Origin: Homalodisca vitripennis
Taxonomy: Eukaryota > Arthropoda > Insecta > Hemiptera > Cicadellidae
DNA length: 64,000 bases
NCBI RefSeq assembly: GCF_021130785.1
Contig: NC_060215.1
Location: 67,088,501 to 67,152,500 of the forward strand
Reading direction: 5' to 3'
Shown: in pieces, positions 56,980 to 64,000 of the stretch
How the letters are laid out: each line of letters opens with the position of its first letter
How positions within the stretch are numbered: the first letter of the stretch is position 1
Made by a program: the position numbers and the translations under genes
Notes under the pieces: generated by a model
What the model saw: the letters and a program-made list of their open reading frames with translations, nothing else
Told to the model about the DNA's origin: nothing
Databases searched by the model: none

Positions 56980-59286
56980 GGCAGAAACTCTAAAATGGTG
57001 TTTGTCTAAAGATCATGTCATGGTCTATATGAGAGGTTTTAAAATATCTACTTTTGACCAATAATATTTTAAAGCCAAAATATATTCTGTCATTGTTGTT
57101 TTTATACATTATTCAGCTATTGTTAAAAAGTAATAATGTATTAAAAACTGTTTGTAACATATTACTATATATGTATGAGAAGGGGTTTAATTTATTCCCT
57201 CTCTTTGTTTCGTTGTAGTATAAATGTGAAAAACATTATGTTATTAGTTTTAATTGAGTTGTTAATTAAAAAAAGTGTAACTATAGTTTTCTCATTAGGG
57301 AAGTTTTAACTTTATTTTAAATGTTAATAATTTTTAATTGATTTGTTCATAAAAAAGTGTGTAACCATAGTTTTCATCATCAAGCAATAAGAAAATTGTA
57401 AACCCCTCAAAAGCTATTTGAATATATATATTTATAAATTTTTTGATTTGTACCCATACTTTGTACAAATCTTCACTTTTCTTTCATACTTGTAATGTAT
57501 CAGTTTTGACAGTTCTTTTTTAATTAGCACATTAAACATTAAACAAATTTTAATATTGCATTTTATTGTTTATATCCTGTGTTACCTATATCATAAACCC
57601 AGCCTTGCCATAAGAAAATAAAAAGTCCCATATTTAAAGGAGAGAATATTACAAAAAAGTTTATAACAGTTTTTTTTTTGTAAAAGCCTGACTTTTAGAC
57701 TACTAAAGTGTCTTTAACAATGAAGTTTTCTACTGGCTGTAGTGATCGTTACATGAGATTTATATATGTCAGTTTAGCAATGTTGGATAGGCTGATTTAG
57801 AACATTGTTAAAATATCATATAGAAAACTATAAAAATAGCAAAATGTCATTGTAAAATGGTGAACAGCAAACTAAATTGCAGGAATTTGAAATTGATTAA
57901 ATGAGATATTAAGGTATACTTAATACATTACAAAGTAAATTATTCTGGTCACAGACAGACTTTTTCAATGAAGAAAATGCTGGTGTCAACACCCACAATA
58001 GCAAGCTGGTCAGTGGTACTCTCACCCACTAGCTCAGGAATTTCACTCTTTCGGGATAGCTTTTCCTGCATAATTTTATGAGGTACTTTTATCCATAAAT
58101 CCTCATGAGACCTCTATTATGATTTTTTCCGGCAATTGGAGCAATGGAAACCTCATTGCCTGCCTTCTTGGTTTTCATTATCTGTCATATATGAATAGAG
58201 CTTATCCTTAATCAGATATTTTCTGTGCAATTAGCCTGGCAAGAGTTGGTTGATGACTTACGTCAAGCCTTAATTTTCTTCTTGTGCTTTTTTGGGGTAG
58301 GAAAAAACGGTTGGTTTCGTCATGTTCCAAGTTCCAGTAATGGCATTCTGATTATTACTACTGAGATCATGAAATATATTTCTTTTACTAGGGTACAAGT
58401 AGTTGGTGTACTTTGTGCAGAAACAGAGAGAGTGATGCTAAAGAATTTATAAGTGGTGACCTGTGCCAATTCTTAAAGGATGTAAAACAAGAAAGTAATT
58501 ACAAATTAATCTAACCTGTAAAAATTGTATTTCGTTATTCTATGACAATAGATTACTTTAATTTATATCTCGTGTTATATTGAGCATATACAAACGTATG
58601 TACAGTTGGCAGTGCAGGTGTTATTTTGTAGCTTCTTGGTAATGTTTATAAAATGCATAGATAACATTGAGGGAAATGTTCAAAGGCTCCCAAGTTCATA
58701 AATTGTAAAGAAAATCACCCAAGCTACTCTAGGGCACGTTTTAAGTGTAAAGGCTTTTTGCAATCAAGTAAGAGTGGCAAATTTGAGAAATAAATAACCT
58801 ATAATCTGGATTCATCTTTACTGCTTAAGCCAGGGGGGGACATTGGTGCCTCCCCCCAAAATTTTGATACAAAATTATAACAGCAAAAGTCAAAAGACCA
58901 CAAATAAATTAGTTAAAAAATTTGAAAAGTACGCATATTGAATAACCTGACCTTTTGGGTCTAATCAATTGGAAGTTAAATAAAATTATTGGGCTACTAC
59001 GACCATAGTTTATACTTGTGCTTATGTCGATTCTACCCAGCACCTTTTAACAAAAGAGGCACTCCCTTTCCTTAGTGCTAAAGATCACATTTGTGAACTA
59101 CTACTAATGCTTACAGCCTTACTAGACACCTAAGTTGTTTTATTCCCGTGTTCTAAATAATGTTAGCTATAGTCGTATTAAAGGTATTTAATTAAAACAA
59201 TAAATACAGAGCAAAGAAAGCCTTTAACTCTGGAAATTATTTTGTCTGGGATCGAGCTCTCGCCAGAGAAGGTACCATATAATAAT

Positions 59287-60005
59287 TAGGTTAGATATTT
59301 TATCGGAGTATATTTGAAATTTGTATGTATAGCCTGACTGGTCACATAGTTTAAATATTTTAATTTCATGCTTATTGGTAAATATTGTCTGAAGAACAAT
59401 GGCCCTCTAAATGGTACTATAAATTCACATATGGCAAGATCATTCTCTGAAGTTTTCAACTTACCATAAGCAAAATTCAATATCTGAATAAGGTTTATCA
59501 ACCTAAGCTAGTCTACCTGCATTTCCAACATCTTCGTTGTTAAAATGCCAGAAACACAGCACTTTTGTTGCGCGACTCATGACATTAGGAACTACTTGAT
59601 TTTGAAACCACACGTTATTGCTCCAATAATTCTGATTGTGATATTTCACCAGTCCCATTCACAACACAAGCTCCATAAATGTATGTATTTCATTCTGTCA
59701 ATAGGTGTCCAATTTCGCATCGTACTACTGGTTACACAATGTTTGCTCAGCATCGCGGTCAGTCTTGGTAACCATTAAGTCAATTACTTAATCGCAGAAT
59801 AGTTATAATAATTGATTGGCCCACTGTCATCTGGCAAATTAATCTTGAATTTTGTGGTTCTAGTGGCAGGGAAATCTTTTTGTACACCTACAAGTGGATC
59901 CCAAGTTGGATAAAATTCCTGTCTTTCCTTTGATCTGTTCTGTTGTACTTCGTATTTCAAGATTAGGATCCAAAGAAGTGTCATCATTGGCATTCTGCAT
60001 ATCAT
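59287..60005 (-). pseudogene. piggyBac transposase relic
   Basis: Minus-strand frames read, in order: FYPTWDPLVGV then TRTTKFKINLPDDSGPINYY (N-terminal part before the domain), then QNEIHTFMELVL and MGLVKYHNQNYWSNNVWF, then NVMSRATKVLCFWHFNNED, then IVPFRGPLFFRQYLPIS and KLKYLNYVTSQAIHTNFKY. These match the conserved order of piggyBac/PGBD transposases. The catalytic SIDE-type motif is decayed. Several stops and frame shifts; ends and TTAA sites not found. Remnants may go on to about 58100. Confidence 0.75.
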
Positions 60006-60049
60006 AATTAGTAAGTTGGAGAAACATATAGACTTTATGATGATCAGTG

Positions 60050-60870
60050 AGCAGTATAGAAATAAGAATGATCGAGGATGACCTCAGAATGGCAGCCATT
60101 TGGACTCCAGATACAAGACGTAAGTTGCTTGTCGAAAGGCATAGCACCGGAAGAGGATCTGTTTGGTTGAGGCGTGTTGATTTCACTTTAGTGAACTGCT
60201 ACTTCACTCCCAACGAGAGTATCCTAAACTTCCAGACAAAGATTGACAGTTGACAAACTAAAAACGTTTGATGGTAATGTTGTGGTAGCCAAACTCAGGT
60301 CAAACCCCACTTCAATGCGAAAGCGTTGGAGTGGGGTTTCATATGTCAGATGAAGATTTATTCTTGTGGTGGTTGTAGCAGGACTCACTGTGATCAACGA
60401 GGGGTTATATTCATTTTTTGTAGGTCGGAGTATACGCAGACAATAACGGACGTTATTTTTGCAATGGAGTCGTTAGCACGTAATATTGTAGGCTGGAGGG
60501 TAAGTGAGGACTATACTGGTAGTGATCAACAGTATATCACTTTCAGCTTGCGGTGTGGCAGAAACAATGATTTCTTGCAGCCTTCTGTGAGCTCATCATC
60601 CGATATAATGTAAGAAAAATGAGTGAAGAAACGCTTTCGAAGGTACTCGACACAGCTAAGAATGATGTACTGGATGGTTCAGTCACAGCTGAAATCCTGG
60701 TGGAAGCAACGACGGTCTTATTACGGTGAGCCTGCGGCACCTCCATGCCCAAGAAATCAATGCTACAAGAGAAAAGCCACATACTGGTGGACAGTTGAAA
60801 TCGTGGGTCTACGGAAACGATGTCTGCATCAGCGTTGGGTCCTGACCAGAGTGAGAAAGAGATGGCGCCG
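60050..60870 (+). mobile_element. R1-like LINE fragment: endonuclease domain
   Basis: Reads GSVWLRRVDFTLVNCYFTPN, then FDGNVVVAGDF, then LTVINEGLYSFFVGRSEYTQ, then NIVGWRVSEDYTGSDQQYIT, then ATYWWTVEIVGLRKRC. This is the endonuclease and following linker of R1-clade ORF2. VAGDFN and SDxxYI are the catalytic boxes (SDQ replaces SDH). Frame shifts and stops are present. The similarity stops at about 60870, where a different LINE begins. Confidence 0.8.
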
Positions 60871-63800
60871 GTGAGTAAAAATCCAGTCTGTGGAGCTTGC
60901 CCTAAAAGAGTTACAAATAGCTCAGGGGGAATTAAGTGTGAGGGAAACTGCGAAATGGTACCATTTTGAATGTGGTGGAAAGTCAAAAAGTGAATACTCC
61001 TTTTCAAAAGGCGAAAAGCCAAATTTTGTGTGTGGTACCTGTGAACAATAGGAGCAACGTAACAGTGCAGTGAGTAACCTTCCAGTTTCAGAAGCTGTAT
61101 CTGAAAACTTTCACGTGAATTGTGAATGTTTTGATCACATCAAAATTTTGACAGATCAGATATTTGATCTAACTAAGAATCAACGTGAACTTAGTAATCA
61201 GTTGGGTGTAACGAGGGCTGAAAATGCTAAACTTGTTTCTATCTTGAACAGTCATACCGAGGCCATTGGTGACATTTTAACAAATAATTCTAACCATTTG
61301 ACTTATGCTAGTGTTTTAAGGTCTAGCTTTGATAATTTAAGTTCTTTTACTGTGATAGATAAGTTTAATGAGTATAGTAATGTTAAAATTTATGGTACAA
61401 TTGGTAAACAAAACTTGACCATGGCAGTGAATAAACCTGATTTCTTCTTGTGTGCTAAGAAAGTCAGAGAATATAATGCATTTCTACCACCTGCTTCGGT
61501 AAGTAAGAAAATAATTTCTGAAAATGGCAAACACAAGTTTATCAAGTCGGCATTGGTTGGCAGTTGGCACTGGCTATGAATCTGGAAAAGGGCAGGCTGG
61601 GCTACATGGAAATAACTCGATGCTTAAACCAGTATCGGTTAATTCTTCAGCTTTGAGTTAGGTTTCGACGGTCCGCGGTGCTGAGGAACCATCTAATTAT
61701 GATGCAAGGGAGCCCGAAAACGAGTCATCTGAACCAAGAAGTGAGAATGCAAATAACCTGTTTGTTGAGGTTAATTACAAAAATCGCAAAATGTCGGGTC
61801 AGAGTAGGCCCAGGACAGGTTAAAAGATGTATGTTTTTGACTGGTAGTGCTACTGTTAACAATGAGAAATTAAAAATTGTTGAAAAAACATGCATATTTT
61901 CGTTTCAAGATTGTCTGAAGATATGGAGTGTGAGGATCGAAGGCAGTACCTGAAAGACGGTCCTGATGCTGGTAATTGTGAAATAACAACATTAAAAACC
62001 TGGTACCCTGGCTACAGTTCCTTTAAAATCGGGGTTCCTCTGTCACTTTGGGACAAGGTTTATGACCCGGATTTTGGCCAATGGGAACCTATGTGAGTCG
62101 ATTTAGGTACCCACGTAAAAGTGCTCCAGTACCTTCTTTTTTATCCCAGTCAAGAGGGAAATACAGTAAAATAGATCTTTCACTTTTAGGTGATGTTCTG
62201 GAGCAAAAGCCTAATAAAAATTTAATAGTAACTGAACTTGGTGTTGATAGACCTAACCTGAAAGTTACATTATGTGATGCAAATACAACAATTCGGTGTA
62301 ATTTTAATTTTAAATTGACTTTTTGAAAGGTTTGTAGTTTAACCAATAAAGTTTGTAGCATTGAACTATTGAACAACCAACTTAATTCTGATGTCTTGTG
62401 CATTGCGGAGCATTACTAGCTTCATTGGCTAGCGTCCTCTGAAGTCCAGCATTTGGTAATTCCAGACTATAGTGTTGCAAGCTATTTTGCAAGAGAACAT
62501 CACTTGCACGGTGGAGTGCTTATTTGTGTCAAGCAAGGTATTGAGTTCTCCATTTTGGACCAAGTTCTTGGCTACTCGGAGGGGATGACTTATGAGTGGG
62601 CAGCTGTTGTGCTGCCTGTGTTAAAGACGGTTGTTGATGCGGTTGGCAGATCTCCTGCAGGTAGTCTAGCCTCTTTTTATGAAGAGTTGCTGATGTTTTT
62701 GTTTTTTTTTTTATATGGCATCAAAATTAACATTATTGTAGTTGGGGACTTCAATATAAACTTTATGGCAGACAACGAAGAAACCTATGAACTATTAAAC
62801 TTAATTGCCAGTTTTGGATTGAATGTGACTGTGTCGGATATCACGAGGCTAAATACCAACTCTTGTGGAATTGCGAGTAGCTGCATTGACAACCTACTAA
62901 CTTCCCTACATCCTGATAGAGGACAACCATCGGTGCTCCATAATCCTGCTTCTGATCACAACATCATCTTTTTTGTTGCGGATATCGAGACTGATGGATC
63001 TATGGGATCTTATTCTGATGGATCTTATTTTTATTCTCATCTTAAAACACTTAACTAGACCTTTGAGCTTGTCTGGGGTATCCTTTTTTTCTGCATTATC
63101 TTAGGCAAATTAACTGATTAGATGTATATAGGCTAAATTTAAGTATCAATATCAAGTTTAAAATGTTTCTTGACCGTCTTTTATGGGCCTTAAATTGTGC
63201 TGCTCCAATTAAAAATTGAAATTAAAAGTTAATGTACTAGATGGTATCATGATGGTCTTGTTAAACTTGTCTGAGCTGGATAGGTTTTTTTTACTCAAAA
63301 TACCAATGATAATAAGGATGTAAAGGCAAAATATAGAAGTCTCAAAGCAGTGTACAAGAGTGAGATTAATGGAGGTAAACTTAAGTCATAACAATAGTAT
63401 AATAGATAGATCCAAAAATAAAAGCAAAGCTGCTTGGGCATATTAAAAAAAATCAGCCAAAGTCAACAGCAGGACAGTTCCCAAGTCTCATTTCCTTAAA
63501 CCTGACACTTTTAATGATTTTTCGTCTTTTCTGTGGAAGAAACTTGTAAAAACATTGGTAATAGGATCTATGATTATTTTTATTATCTTGACAAGTCCTG
63601 TAACTCAGAGACTATAAATTTGAACTTTAATTTTAAGGAAATTAAGGTGGAGGAAACCTATGGATCTATTCTTAGCATAAGTAATAGCACATGTTTTGAT
63701 GTTTTTGGTATCCATGCACATGTATTAAAAGCTGCTGCCGAACATATTTGTGAGGTCTTGACTTACTTTTTTAATGAATGTTAATAGTGGAACTTTTCCT

Positions 63801-64000
63801 GATATATTTAAGATTAGTAAGGTTATTCCTGTTCATAAGAAAGGTCCTATGGACAAGCATTGCAACTATAGACCTATTTCTATTATTCCAGCAGTGTCGA
63901 AGGTCTTTGAACGGTTGGTACGTAAACAAATTGTAGATTATTTAGAGTCAAATAAGTTGTTTAGTGACTATCAGATTGATTTCCGTTCTAATTGCAGTAC
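60827..64000 (+). mobile_element. CR1/Jockey-type LINE, PHD-finger ORF1 and ORF2, runs off right edge
   Basis: ORF1 begins around 60827-60890 with a PHD-like zinc finger (CGACPKRV, KCEGNCEM, YHFECGG, CGTCEQ). A helical middle region follows (61070-61400), then a C-terminal domain (MHIFVSRLSEDMECEDRR, WYPGYSSFKIGVPLSLWDKV, RFRYPRKSAP). ORF2 starts near 62330: endonuclease pieces HGGVLICVKQGIEF, IIVVGDFNINFM and HNPASDHNIIFF, then reverse-transcriptase start FPDIFKISKVIPVHKKG, NYRPISIIPAVSKVFERLV and LFSDYQIDFRSNC at the window end. Frame shifts and an internal poly-T tract near 62700 show it is inactive. Full boundaries are not visible. Confidence 0.85.

Larger units (their letters stand above)
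55860..59286. other. PP1 3' flank, no gene recognised
   Basis: AT-rich 3' UTR or intergenic sequence. On the minus strand 57955-58113 is an open frame of 53 codons (DLWIKVPHKIMQEKLSRKSE and on) preceded by FHCSNCRKK. It may be the tail of the piggyBac relic to its right, or an unrelated decayed gene. Near 58830 a CCAGGGGGGG / CCTCCCCCC pair looks like another transposon end. Confidence 0.4.

Overview
The window is an AT-rich, intron-rich eukaryotic nuclear sequence, most likely from an insect. Two conserved protein-coding genes lie head to head, and the rest is long introns and intergenic DNA full of decayed transposons. A UHRF1-type gene fits an insect outside Diptera that kept maintenance DNA methylation. 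mariner, piggyBac, PIF/Harbinger, pogo, hAT, R1-like and CR1/Jockey-like elements also fit an insect genome. I cannot fix the species.

Layout. From 17764 down to 1242 on the minus strand lie the first six coding exons of a UHRF1-like E3 ubiquitin ligase (ubiquitin-like domain, tandem Tudor domain, PHD finger). The SRA and RING exons must lie beyond the left edge. Its second intron (5044-10515) is a transposon graveyard: a LINE RNase H fragment, a mariner relic broken by a fold-back element and a hAT element, a LINE 3' end, and a 1.3 kb mariner. Its first intron (10678-17614) carries a PIF/Harbinger element and a 2.9 kb pogo-like element, both with clean target-site duplications.

Between the genes (17765-22876) are a candidate E2F site near UHRF1 and a CRE palindrome about 120 bp before the phosphatase start. 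From 22877 to 55859 on the plus strand is a complete seven-exon gene for the catalytic subunit of protein phosphatase 1 (alpha/gamma type, 332 residues). It has introns of 16.5 kb and 10 kb. These introns hold a nearly intact mariner, LINE pieces, a pogo/Tigger MITE, a 110-bp tandem array, a piggyBac-type element and a decayed partial duplicate of the gene's own sixth exon.

Right of the phosphatase (55860-64000) are its likely 3' UTR, a piggyBac transposase relic on the minus strand, an R1-like endonuclease fragment and, abutting it, a CR1/Jockey-type LINE with a PHD-finger ORF1 that runs off the right edge.

The two host genes act in different processes (chromatin and DNA-methylation inheritance; serine/threonine dephosphorylation). 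Nothing in the sequence shows that they work together beyond sharing an upstream region. I found no clearly new biological system. The most notable points are the altered aromatic cage in the UHRF1 Tudor domain, the stop-containing phosphatase exon copy, and several well-bounded transposons.
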